NCBI GenBank assembly: GCA_009887135.1
Contig: QXYA01000080.1
Span: forward strand, 1-13,917
Origin: Candidatus Poseidoniales archaeon
GTDB taxonomy: Archaea > Thermoplasmatota > Poseidoniia > Poseidoniales > Poseidoniaceae
Reading direction: 5' to 3'
DNA length: 13,917 nucleotides
The translations under genes were made by a program, and so were the position numbers. A model generated the notes under the pieces. That model saw only the letters and a list, made by a program, of their open reading frames with translations. It did not search any database and had not been told where the DNA came from. Of the stretch, positions 5,932 through 13,917 are shown piece after piece. Position 1 is the first letter of the stretch, and each line of letters opens with the position of its first letter.

Positions 5932-7086
5932 ATGCACATGATGGAATTACATATTCTTGGAACAGCATCAGCGCGGCCAACATCGACAAGAAATGTAAGT
6001 GGTAGTGTCCTCTCCACCGAAGAGGGGCTGGTCGTTATCGATGCAGGCGAAGGTTTTCAAATTCGATATTCTGCACAACGCGGCATGATGAAACGAAGTG
6101 ATCAAACCGCTTCATTACGACCGCACAAAATTGCAGCAATTGCATTGACTCATGGCCATCTTGACCACACATGGGGTCTTCTTCCATTTCTTCAGACCCT
6201 TGCACTGGATGGCAGAAAGCATCCGCTGATGATTTATGGACCAACTTCTCAAGTGATGCTAGAGGCTTTAGAAACAGATGGATTTGATGCGAACGTTCCC
6301 GAAGATACTCCTTCAGCAGACCTCATCAATCAATATCGAGCTTGGTTTCAACTCGGAGCGAGCTCCACTGAATTAGGATATGAGGTTCGCTGGATGCTAG
6401 GAGAGCCACATTCAAACAGATGGGTTGAACTCAATCCCGATGTTTCTTCGCTCAATTGGCATGATGAGATGCCTCAACCAGAACCATTCAAGACGATTCG
6501 TCTCGACGCGCTTGCTACGAAACACAGTGTACCATCTTGTGCGTGGCAAATCACAAAAGCAGCGAGCCAAGGGGTTTTTGATCGTGATCGAGCAACTCTC
6601 GCAGGCCTTAATGAAGGGGAACGCCGTTTACTCGCAACAGGTACAGATATCGAGCAAGAAAACGGAACAATACTCAAAGCATCTTCATTCCGCGGACCTG
6701 GACGTAGCTCTCATTCGTTTGTAATATCCGGAGATACTGCGGAACAATCGATTCATCCTATCGGTATACCAACAGTTCTTGTTCACGAAGCTACATTTTT
6801 AGAAGAATCGCATTCGAAAGCAGAGGAACATCTCCACAGCACGGCAATGGGTGCTGCAAGAACGGCAAGGGCTTGTGGAGCGGAGCACCTTGTTTTGACG
6901 CATTTCTCTGCACGAATTCGAGATGCCTCTGAATCGCTGAATGAAGCGATGGAAGAATACGGAGATGTTGGTGGAATTACCTATGCCAATGATGGAGACC
7001 GCCTCCAAATCGATATTGATGGTAATGTCACGTTCTATCGACGAAATGAACAAGGATGGAAGCAGCACAACATAACGCATCATTGA
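5932..7086 (+). CDS. rnz: ribonuclease Z (tRNA 3'-end endonuclease)
   Basis: A metallo-beta-lactamase-fold endonuclease that removes 3' trailers from tRNA precursors. Visible motifs are LHILGTASARPTSTRNVSG (6-24), VVIDAGEGFQIR (34-45), the metal site LTHGHLDH (72-79; H74, H76, D78, H79), LATKHSVPSCAW (194-205; H198), FDRDRA (216-221), FVISGDT (263-269; D268), VLVHEATF (282-289), HLHSTA and LVLTHFSAR (320-328; H324). All metal ligands are present. At 384 residues it is longer than typical prokaryotic tRNase Z of about 305-320; the extra residues lie mainly between the metal site and H198 (about 113-190). The AAGGA at 5924-5928 overlaps the previous stop and is better spaced for the ATG at 5938 than for the one at 5932, so the true protein may begin two codons later. 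It is probably co-translated with the PRC-barrel gene. Confidence 0.95.
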   Translation: MHMMELHILGTASARPTSTRNVSGSVLSTEEGLVVIDAGEGFQIRYSAQRGMMKRSDQTASLRPHKIAAIALTHGHLDHTWGLLPFLQTLALDGRKHPLMIYGPTSQVMLEALETDGFDANVPEDTPSADLINQYRAWFQLGASSTELGYEVRWMLGEPHSNRWVELNPDVSSLNWHDEMPQPEPFKTIRLDALATKHSVPSCAWQITKAASQGVFDRDRATLAGLNEGERRLLATGTDIEQENGTILKASSFRGPGRSSHSFVISGDTAEQSIHPIGIPTVLVHEATFLEESHSKAEEHLHSTAMGAARTARACGAEHLVLTHFSARIRDASESLNEAMEEYGDVGGITYANDGDRLQIDIDGNVTFYRRNEQGWKQHNITHH

Positions 7087-7111
7087 AGTGTAATGTCATC
7101 AAGGCGCAGGT

Positions 7112-9586
7112 ATGCAATCAAAGCGTGCATACGTTCTCATCGGTCTGCTCATGTGCTCGGTAATGATTCCAGGCATACAAGCTACTGAGGGTAGGGATGC
7201 ACCACAGTGCCTTTCAGTAACCGAATCAACGCTCTCATCTCAAGTTGCTGTAGCCAACGATGCTTGCATGCGTTTTGACCTCGGAACCCTCCAACCTGGT
7301 GATGTCTATGACTTCTCGATTACCGTCATTGATGACGCACTCGACGTTCTTGTTTTCGATGAATCAGGATTGCAGCCTTACCTCTTAGGTCAATCATATC
7401 GTTCTACATTCCAACAAGTTCCTTCGACCGAATCTGCAAATGGTCAATACGAATTTCATTGGAAAGTACCTTCATCAATTAACGCCAAATCATGGACAGT
7501 GATCATCGACAATCTTGCCCACGATGGTGATCAAGGGCAAGGCGACCAAGGTGGTGTTGATGGACGGATTTCCATGACTGTCTCTGAATTAACAGACACT
7601 CCATGGACGCCTTATCATGACCTCGTTGGTATCATTCCAGATGGGCATGTGACTCTTTTGGAGGGAACCTCTTTGCAACTTGAGGAAGGAACAACGATTG
7701 CTGTAACCGCTTGGTCCCTCCAAGGATTTGCAGATGTTTACTTACAAACGGATTCGATGAATGCCAACTATCTCTCGGGTCAATCGAATGTCGCGTTAAC
7801 AGGAGCTTCACTTCTTGCTGTTGATGGAACTTCTTCATTCAGTTGGGTTGTTCCATCTGCACTTGCAAATCAACCACTCAAATTGGTTGTTGACAACACT
7901 GATGATCCTGATGGACAAGGAGATGGTTCAACGGACCTAAGAGTAACAATTCGCGTTCAACTCGTTCCTGTTATTCAGGCTCAATTTGTTGCAGAAAACA
8001 CTACGATTGCAATGAATACATTGGTTGGATTTGATGCTTCCTCAACTCCAAATAATCTCGACCAAATATCACAATATACGTGGGATTTTGATTCAACAGT
8101 TGATGCTAATAACGATGGTGACTTCATCAATGACGTCGATGCAATCGGACTTACTTCTGAAGCGCAATGGACGTCCCCTGGTGAAAGAACCGTTACCCTA
8201 ACTGTTCTTGGACAGAGTAGTTTCGATCGTCAAGAACAAATCATTACCGTGAATGACATTATCGACCCCGTGCCTCGAATTACCGGGACAACTGCTTCTT
8301 CCCCATCAGCCACACCCGTTTCTGGTGGATGGAGAATCACTTACGCAAACACACTTGTTCTGACATGCAATTCAAGTTCCGATGACGATTCAATCTCTTC
8401 TTGTTCATGGTCTCTCGATGGTGCTCCTTACAATCAACAGACAACAGTCTCCTTCAATTGGAGCACGATTGGAGAACACGTCGTTGGCCTTACTGTCTTT
8501 GATGGGAGCGGTAATAGCGCTTCTACACAGGTGGATGTTCGAGTTGTAGATGGTTCAATTCCTCTGATCGATGATACCTTCGTATCCCGATTCAAAATAT
8601 CACTTGAAGAAGGTCAAATCCATACCTATTCAATCAACGCAAACGATGTTTACGACTCCGCATCAAACCTTCGATATCATTGGGACATCAATCCATCGCA
8701 AGATACGGATCAAAATGGGAATCCAACGGATGACCCTGATTACATTGGGTCGAACGTTGATTTATTATTCGATACAGCAGGGACAAAAACAGTTGTTGTA
8801 ACGGTCTTTGATGCTTCAAATAATACTGACACTCGAACCTTTACTATCGTCGTAGAGGAATCGGTCGAATCGAGCACAAACTTTGGATTAATCGCCGTAG
8901 TTTTGTTTTTCTTCGTCGTAACGTTGTCAATATCTTTCATCGGATACCGTCGCTGGCAGTCCTCAATTGCAGTTGGTTTGCTGACAGGACGCGGCCTTTC
9001 AGACTCTGAAGCGAAGGCACACATGGCAATGGTTCGTCAATCTCAAAAGTTGCCACTCTTTGCTAAAGCCATCCAACTTGCAGGACTTGATGTTGGGGAA
9101 GTTGTTACCCAAGATCAACAAGAGCAAGCTCGCAAGGAAGCAGAACTTCAATCGATTTATGGAAACGGGGAAGTCGAAGAAATCCCACAAGCTCAGTTTG
9201 CACCAAAGAGAGAGATTAGCCAAGCAAGTTCGCAAGCAGCGGCTGAAGCAGCGGCTCTGTTCTTCGATGACGCTCCTCCCACCTCTGCAGTTGAACAAGT
9301 CGTTCAAGACCCTGACGATGCTCTTCTTCAAGAGCTAGGATCGATGAGTGAAAAGCCCTCTCAAGCCCCTCAATCCGGCGGTATTCAGCTGCCAGAAAAT
9401 TTGGCTCCTACTGTAGAAACCCCGCCTCCGTCTCCTGAAGTCGTTGAAGAAGAAAAACCATCGAATTTACTCAAAGGCTCTTGCAACAGTTGTTCTTTGA
9501 AATTCCAAGTACCTATGCCAGACGGTGTGAATGAAGCAATTGTTGTGTGTCCATCATGCTCTGAAGAACAACTCTTCCAACGCTAA
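7112..9586 (+). CDS. cell-surface PKD-domain protein with one membrane helix and a cytoplasmic zinc ribbon
   Basis: An 824-residue type I membrane protein. In order: signal peptide (1-24, cleavage near IQA-TEG); two related beta-sandwich-like domains (about 53-157 and 183-283), each with a YLxGQS motif, a VPS motif and a final Asp/Gly-rich loop after IDN or VDN; three PKD-like domains (about 287-380, 386-478, 483-582) with WDFD, SWSL and WDIN strands; membrane helix 590-611 followed by YRRW; a short amphipathic juxtamembrane segment (about 616-664); an acidic Pro/Gln/Ala-rich linker (670-786); and a C-terminal zinc ribbon with C791, C794, C813 and C816. Dense Asp/Asn/Gly loops suggest calcium binding. 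C420 and C431 in PKD2 may form a disulfide. The outside region would bind proteins or glycans; the inside ribbon would bind a partner or nucleic acid. Specific function is unknown. It starts 25 nt after tRNase Z and may be co-transcribed with the next gene. Confidence 0.85.
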   Translation: MQSKRAYVLIGLLMCSVMIPGIQATEGRDAPQCLSVTESTLSSQVAVANDACMRFDLGTLQPGDVYDFSITVIDDALDVLVFDESGLQPYLLGQSYRSTFQQVPSTESANGQYEFHWKVPSSINAKSWTVIIDNLAHDGDQGQGDQGGVDGRISMTVSELTDTPWTPYHDLVGIIPDGHVTLLEGTSLQLEEGTTIAVTAWSLQGFADVYLQTDSMNANYLSGQSNVALTGASLLAVDGTSSFSWVVPSALANQPLKLVVDNTDDPDGQGDGSTDLRVTIRVQLVPVIQAQFVAENTTIAMNTLVGFDASSTPNNLDQISQYTWDFDSTVDANNDGDFINDVDAIGLTSEAQWTSPGERTVTLTVLGQSSFDRQEQIITVNDIIDPVPRITGTTASSPSATPVSGGWRITYANTLVLTCNSSSDDDSISSCSWSLDGAPYNQQTTVSFNWSTIGEHVVGLTVFDGSGNSASTQVDVRVVDGSIPLIDDTFVSRFKISLEEGQIHTYSINANDVYDSASNLRYHWDINPSQDTDQNGNPTDDPDYIGSNVDLLFDTAGTKTVVVTVFDASNNTDTRTFTIVVEESVESSTNFGLIAVVLFFFVVTLSISFIGYRRWQSSIAVGLLTGRGLSDSEAKAHMAMVRQSQKLPLFAKAIQLAGLDVGEVVTQDQQEQARKEAELQSIYGNGEVEEIPQAQFAPKREISQASSQAAAEAAALFFDDAPPTSAVEQVVQDPDDALLQELGSMSEKPSQAPQSGGIQLPENLAPTVETPPPSPEVVEEEKPSNLLKGSCNSCSLKFQVPMPDGVNEAIVVCPSCSEEQLFQR

Positions 9587-9661
9587 AATCAAGATAAGGA
9601 ATCAATCGTTGTTTACGCAGTTCGGGGATGGGTTCAGATACCAGTTCGTTCACCTATATTC
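9587..9661 (+). other. short spacer between the two large envelope genes
   Basis: Seventy-five bases with no recognisable terminator, TATA box at the usual distance, or Shine-Dalgarno site. The spacer has no in-frame stop after the TAA at 9584-9586, but it also has no in-frame ATG, GTG or TTG until 9662. That makes the ATG at 9662 the natural start of the next gene. Co-transcription with the upstream gene is plausible. Confidence 0.5.
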
Positions 9662-12600
9662 ATGGTCGAAGAAGCGATTCGTTTGATTCGGCCTGGCCTC
9701 AAGCAGCCAAAAAGAGGACGTCTCGCCTTTTTTCTTGTCCTTGTCATGCTTATTCCCTTGTTCCAGCCAGTTCAGGCTGATATCACTGTACGGCAAGATG
9801 ATTTTGACCTCTTAGAGACTCTCTCAGATGTGATGGCATTACAAGAATCAAGCGATGATTCTGTTGTTGCTGTTGGTTCGTCAACCTCTGCTTTGGCCTT
9901 GGTTGAAGCTGCGAAGCGAGAAAGTCAAGCAGGCGATCCTCTCGATGATGCTACACAATATCTGAATAATGTCGAGTTAAGAGACACGACTCCGCTCGCT
10001 GAAGATCACCCGCGTCCTTACGAAATTCTTTTGGATACGAATTCTCAACCTGATGGTTGGCCAAATAATCTCCTTCAAACCTTATTTTCTCTTGAGGCCA
10101 TTTCGTTAACAGATCCGCTTGCAGTGGGTATCAACACCTATGCGTTGTACGTTAATTTCTCAAGTAGAAATTCAGGTCCACAGTTTGAGACTTGGTCATA
10201 TGGGACGTTCACAGGTGAATTATTCGTAGGGACTGATTTGGTGTTATTCGAAAATTACATCGACATCGATGGAGATAACGTTGATGACGTTTCAATTTCG
10301 CTAACGGTACTTGGTTTGCTTCAACTCAACCAAGGGTTCGGATTTGAACCCCCATTGGATCCTCTCAACCCGTTTAGTGCAATTCCAGATACAATCTGGC
10401 TTCGACCTACATTCCAATGGAAGATTAACCAACTGAACGAGAATGATCCCCTATGGGATGAGATGGCTCACATGGAAATCTCTCTTCTGAAGGGTCTTGC
10501 CTTTGATTCAGCAGTTCAAGATTCACAATCTTATGCGCTTGTTCTTGACACACGATTGACTCAACCACCAAGCGATTTCAGAGTAGAAGTTGGAATCCAA
10601 GAATTTAGGTTTAGTATCTCGAGTGCTGTCACAAACATTGTTCAACTTCTCACGGATTTCATCGGAGGTGGTGCTTTACCAGCAGATGCGTTGACGCTAA
10701 CATCCGTATCAGCACCATATGCCATCGGAATACGGAATCCTAATTCAGACACATCCAATCTCCAAACTGAGTGTGATACGGACTATTATGACGTTATCAA
10801 CGACCATGATGTAGCAAGTGAGTTCCACAAATGTGGATTTGGGGTCGGAATCGGTTTTATCGAATTCGAGGAACTCGATGTAAACGGCCAAGCAGATATT
10901 ATTGACATGGGATACATCGATGTTGGATTCCATCCTGAACGAGGTTCTAACGTATTGCCTGAAGAAGTTGATTTGACGCTAAGAAACGACAACCTTGGAG
11001 ACAATACGTTCGATACTGTTGAACTGTACAGTGATACGGGGGCTGATCTTTGGCTCCATTACTTCGAAGACCGAAGCAACACAATTGAAGGCGGAACCTT
11101 TGGAAACGTATCCGATTCTCGACTATGGATACGCGGCATACCTTCTGGAACACTCCCCCAAGAAGAAATAGATGCTATTTTCACAACGATTGGAGAAGCT
11201 CCAGGAAGCGTCAATCTTCCAGGAGATATGCCAGATAGACTTTCATTTATTGTTGCCATTAAGAATTTCACTGGGGATTCAAGTACAAACCAAAATGATC
11301 TCACTCTCCCTGTCAATCCTGCGGCGCCACCGACAACCCTGATTATGATTGCAGGAACTGAACGAATTGATTCATTGACCTATGACTCAACAATGAAGCG
11401 CGGTGGCTATGATAACGACGTTAGTTCTATTCAAATATCCGTTTCGAATCTTCCTGAAGTTCTCGTTTTGAAAGGAAGTTTCCAATTATCCGAGACTGGT
11501 GTTTCTCGGGTCAATTTCAACAATCCTAATCTCAATACAATTTCTCAACTCCTTGATAACGCTCTGTTGACATTGGTCGAAATTGTACTCGATTTGGGAT
11601 CTATACTCAACGGACTTCCTGATGCCATTGTCGGTACTGCTGGAACTTCTGGCGGTTCCATCGAAGTCATCTGTTTGACTCAAGTTAAACAAACATGGAA
11701 CGATGGTTCTGTACGCGGCCCGAGTAGTTTAGGTGAAATTGCACTAGCCATTGGCAGCAGTGATCATCCTTGGTTCACTTCATCCGATCACATTCTCCTT
11801 TCCGAAGACACATCGATTGCCACGATAGCAGGAAGAGATGGCCCAGTCTCTCCTCTGGTCCCGATTGCGATGAGTATCCGTGTTTCAAACATCTCGAGAG
11901 TGTTCCAATCCTTTGATGCAATTACGAGCGAGAGGACCCTCGAATTAATCGGTCAACAATCAGGTGCCCTCTTGATTGGGCACATCCGTCACAATGGTGA
12001 TGATCTCGTCAATGTAACGAGCCAATCGGCCCGAATATCCAATCGGCCTGGCGATCTTACGGTCGTACAAGACCCAAGTAAGCTCGTCTATTCTGCAAGT
12101 GAGCCAATTGGAACCATTACCTACGGTGGCCAAGAAGGTAAACAACGCAATGCAATTCGACTTGAAGGCTTACCATCAGCCTTCCAATTAAATTTGGGTG
12201 ATTCGGTTGGATTTGCTGCTGATACACCTATCGATTCGATCACGGTCCAAATGACCAATGCTACAACGCCGTTAACAATGGACGGGGACCATTTCAGATT
12301 CTGGGTTAACACAGATACATCAGAGGCTTCACTCAGTGCACGTATTTCCAACGTCCAGTCAGTTCAACGATTTTCTCCACTTAACCCAAATTCAACTGGG
12401 CCGGAAGGAAGCGCACGATATTCCCTGCAAAGACAAACATCTACTCCGTTCAATATTGTCATGGAAGATGTGAGTAACTATGACGATCCATTCCTCGGCC
12501 TGAACGGAATGATGCGGCTCGATCCATTGCCAGCAAATCTAGAAATTGTTCTTCCGAGCGATGTTGATTCCAGTGGTATTGAATTACCCGACTTCGGTGA

Positions 12601-13917
12601 AGGAGAGGGAGTTGAAGCGCTCTCATTCTTCCTTGGCGACGTTGTTGATTTAGGCAGTTTAGTCAACGACCTTGTGTATGGACTGGTGGTTGATATTGGC
12701 GATTCTTCAGGAGAGCAATCTGATGTTGCTTATGGATTAGACATGGTAACTGGGGAAAGTTTTGATCTTACAGCAGACATGCGCAAAGGGTCCGTCCCTA
12801 CTGGGACACCAGAATGGCAACATGGTCTTGACATTCAAGCGACAGAGCGAACAGTACTCGATTTCAACCTCTCCCGCCTCCCAGAATTCACTCAATCAAG
12901 CCGAACAATCGTGTCCGATATTCTCAGTGATTACATCATCGATGAGTCTGAAGCTGAAATTATTCGCCAAGAATTTACTCAGGCAAATCTCAGCATCGCA
13001 AATACGTTAATTGAGTCCCTCGATGATGGGTTACTTACAGAAAAAGAACTCAAAGGCATTGATGTAGCCTTACTTGCAGAAGGGGGCATCACCTTTGAAA
13101 CACGACGAAGTTGGCATGTTCACACATGGCTTCCTCAATTGCCTTCAGGACGTATTGAAATCGATTACATATTCACTTTGGTCGATGAAGTTCCAACCTA
13201 TGATTTTGAAATGAATCTCGAGGACTGGTTGCCGGCACAAGAACGATTCTATCTCACGATGGATGGAATTCAGAAGTCCTCAGTGGAACTTCAAATATTT
13301 GGTTTAGATACATCAACGTCTCGAGATGTATCTGTGAAAGCATTATTCTCACGTCAAGAGAATCTCACAGTCCCTCGATTGTCTATTGATATGAGTTATG
13401 ATATTGGACAACGGTTGGATTATGTTTATGCGATTTTCAACGACAAAGAGAACAAGGTACGTGCAGAAACCTTCCTCGTGGGTGTACCTCAACAAACTCA
13501 ATTTTCAGCGACAATTGGAGACGTTTTGTTACTCGATGTTGATGTTCCTAAGGAATTCCGCGTAGGGGATACGAGTGTTCAATCCATGATGATTCAACAA
13601 CATCGCTTCGTCGATGGATTCTGGTGGCCTGCTACAACATTCTTCAGAGATGTGCCTTCTGAAATGCACCTTGCAGCTGAGCCCGATCAACGCTTTGACA
13701 TTCGGAAAGAAGCCTCCTTCCAAGGAATGATGACTCTGGATTATGCTTCAAATTCTGATAAGATGGATATGTATATCGAAGCATCTGGACGAGCGATTGA
13801 CGCAAAAGGAGATACTCTGATGATGGCTACAAATTTACCACGAACATTCAAGTTGGAAACCACAGATGATTGGGGTGTTCGCATCGTTAGTTCGGGTGAT
13901 GGAGTCGAAGAACTCTA
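9662..13917 (+). CDS. giant secreted/surface protein, unrecognised family (3' end beyond window)
   Basis: One uninterrupted frame of 1418 complete codons from the ATG to the right edge, where the last two bases (TA) leave the next codon undetermined. The N-terminus is a signal peptide: a basic region ending PKRGR, the hydrophobic core LAFFLVLVMLIPLF (21-34), and likely cleavage after PVQA (about residue 39). The rest is predicted extracellular, beta-rich and acidic, with a DIDGDNVDD calcium-type loop (201-209) and few cysteines (C371, C391, C671). Leu/Val-Pro strand motifs recur, for example EGLPSAFQLNLGD (835-847), DPLPANLEIVLPSD (954-967) and NLPRTFKLETTD (1391-1402). Long hydrophobic, probably helical segments occur around 318-342, 624-658 and 984-1013. 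No PKD, protease or glycosidase motif is visible. It follows the PKD/zinc-ribbon gene by 75 nt on the same strand. The coding call is secure; function is unknown. Confidence 0.9.
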   Translation, partial: MVEEAIRLIRPGLKQPKRGRLAFFLVLVMLIPLFQPVQADITVRQDDFDLLETLSDVMALQESSDDSVVAVGSSTSALALVEAAKRESQAGDPLDDATQYLNNVELRDTTPLAEDHPRPYEILLDTNSQPDGWPNNLLQTLFSLEAISLTDPLAVGINTYALYVNFSSRNSGPQFETWSYGTFTGELFVGTDLVLFENYIDIDGDNVDDVSISLTVLGLLQLNQGFGFEPPLDPLNPFSAIPDTIWLRPTFQWKINQLNENDPLWDEMAHMEISLLKGLAFDSAVQDSQSYALVLDTRLTQPPSDFRVEVGIQEFRFSISSAVTNIVQLLTDFIGGGALPADALTLTSVSAPYAIGIRNPNSDTSNLQTECDTDYYDVINDHDVASEFHKCGFGVGIGFIEFEELDVNGQADIIDMGYIDVGFHPERGSNVLPEEVDLTLRNDNLGDNTFDTVELYSDTGADLWLHYFEDRSNTIEGGTFGNVSDSRLWIRGIPSGTLPQEEIDAIFTTIGEAPGSVNLPGDMPDRLSFIVAIKNFTGDSSTNQNDLTLPVNPAAPPTTLIMIAGTERIDSLTYDSTMKRGGYDNDVSSIQISVSNLPEVLVLKGSFQLSETGVSRVNFNNPNLNTISQLLDNALLTLVEIVLDLGSILNGLPDAIVGTAGTSGGSIEVICLTQVKQTWNDGSVRGPSSLGEIALAIGSSDHPWFTSSDHILLSEDTSIATIAGRDGPVSPLVPIAMSIRVSNISRVFQSFDAITSERTLELIGQQSGALLIGHIRHNGDDLVNVTSQSARISNRPGDLTVVQDPSKLVYSASEPIGTITYGGQEGKQRNAIRLEGLPSAFQLNLGDSVGFAADTPIDSITVQMTNATTPLTMDGDHFRFWVNTDTSEASLSARISNVQSVQRFSPLNPNSTGPEGSARYSLQRQTSTPFNIVMEDVSNYDDPFLGLNGMMRLDPLPANLEIVLPSDVDSSGIELPDFGEGEGVEALSFFLGDVVDLGSLVNDLVYGLVVDIGDSSGEQSDVAYGLDMVTGESFDLTADMRKGSVPTGTPEWQHGLDIQATERTVLDFNLSRLPEFTQSSRTIVSDILSDYIIDESEAEIIRQEFTQANLSIANTLIESLDDGLLTEKELKGIDVALLAEGGITFETRRSWHVHTWLPQLPSGRIEIDYIFTLVDEVPTYDFEMNLEDWLPAQERFYLTMDGIQKSSVELQIFGLDTSTSRDVSVKALFSRQENLTVPRLSIDMSYDIGQRLDYVYAIFNDKENKVRAETFLVGVPQQTQFSATIGDVLLLDVDVPKEFRVGDTSVQSMMIQQHRFVDGFWWPATTFFRDVPSEMHLAAEPDQRFDIRKEASFQGMMTLDYASNSDKMDMYIEASGRAIDAKGDTLMMATNLPRTFKLETTDDWGVRIVSSGDGVEEL

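Noticed and set aside
9584..9664. Fusion or stop read-through joining the PKD protein to the giant protein
   Set aside because: The two frames are in phase with no other stop between them. However, the first ends naturally in a zinc ribbon and the second starts with its own signal peptide, so two proteins are far more likely.
9587..13917. A gene-poor or degraded region, suggested by the lack of any complete long reading frame
   Set aside because: Codon-by-codon reading from 9662 finds no stop to the window end and the product has a signal peptide. The gene is simply truncated by the window, not broken.
1..13917. tRNA, rRNA, CRISPR array, transposon ends or attachment sites
   Set aside because: No cloverleaf-like segment, regular short repeat with spacers, terminal inverted repeat or transposase or integrase motif was seen in either strand.

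Overview
The window looks like a chromosomal segment of a marine euryarchaeon, probably Marine Group II (Candidatus Poseidoniales). The archaeal assignment rests on a clear ribosomal protein L15e, a protein found in archaea and eukaryotes but not bacteria, together with TATA-like boxes about 25 nt upstream of several starts. The finer assignment is inference, from the mix of Asp-rich PKD surface proteins, a PIG-O-like membrane phosphotransferase and compact gene spacing. No rRNA, tRNA, CRISPR array, IS element or phage gene was seen.

Left part (1-4278). The tail of a + strand gene may enter at the left edge. On the - strand lie a peroxiredoxin-like protein (61-603) and, upstream of it, a SpoU/TrmH-type RNA 2'-O-methyltransferase (690-1397). 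Divergent from these is an 837-residue membrane protein (1540-4053). Its N-terminal alkaline-phosphatase-fold domain carries the motifs of PIG-O/GPI13 ethanolamine-phosphate transferases, and it ends in about 13-14 membrane helices. It converges, with a 6-nt overlap, on a small - strand DUF2892 membrane protein (4048-4278).

Middle (4279-7086, + strand). A single-domain rhodanese (4366-4743) is divergent from the DUF2892 gene. These are the two modules fused in bacterial YgaP, here as separate neighbouring genes. A 34-codon putative membrane miniprotein follows (4812-4916). Then comes a compact run concerned at least partly with translation and RNA maturation: L15e (5008-5610), a PRC-barrel protein (5668-5925) and tRNase Z (5932-7086).

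Right part (7112-13917, + strand). Two large envelope genes dominate. The first (7112-9586) encodes a signal peptide, two copies of a beta-sandwich-like domain, three PKD-like domains, one membrane helix and a cytoplasmic tail ending in a zinc ribbon. The second (9662 to the window end) is one uninterrupted reading frame of at least 1418 codons. It has a signal peptide, recurrent Leu/Val-Pro strand motifs and several long hydrophobic helical segments, and I do not recognise its family. It is easily missed because no stop codon lies in the window. This giant secreted protein, next to a trans-membrane PKD/zinc-ribbon partner, is the most novel part of the window.
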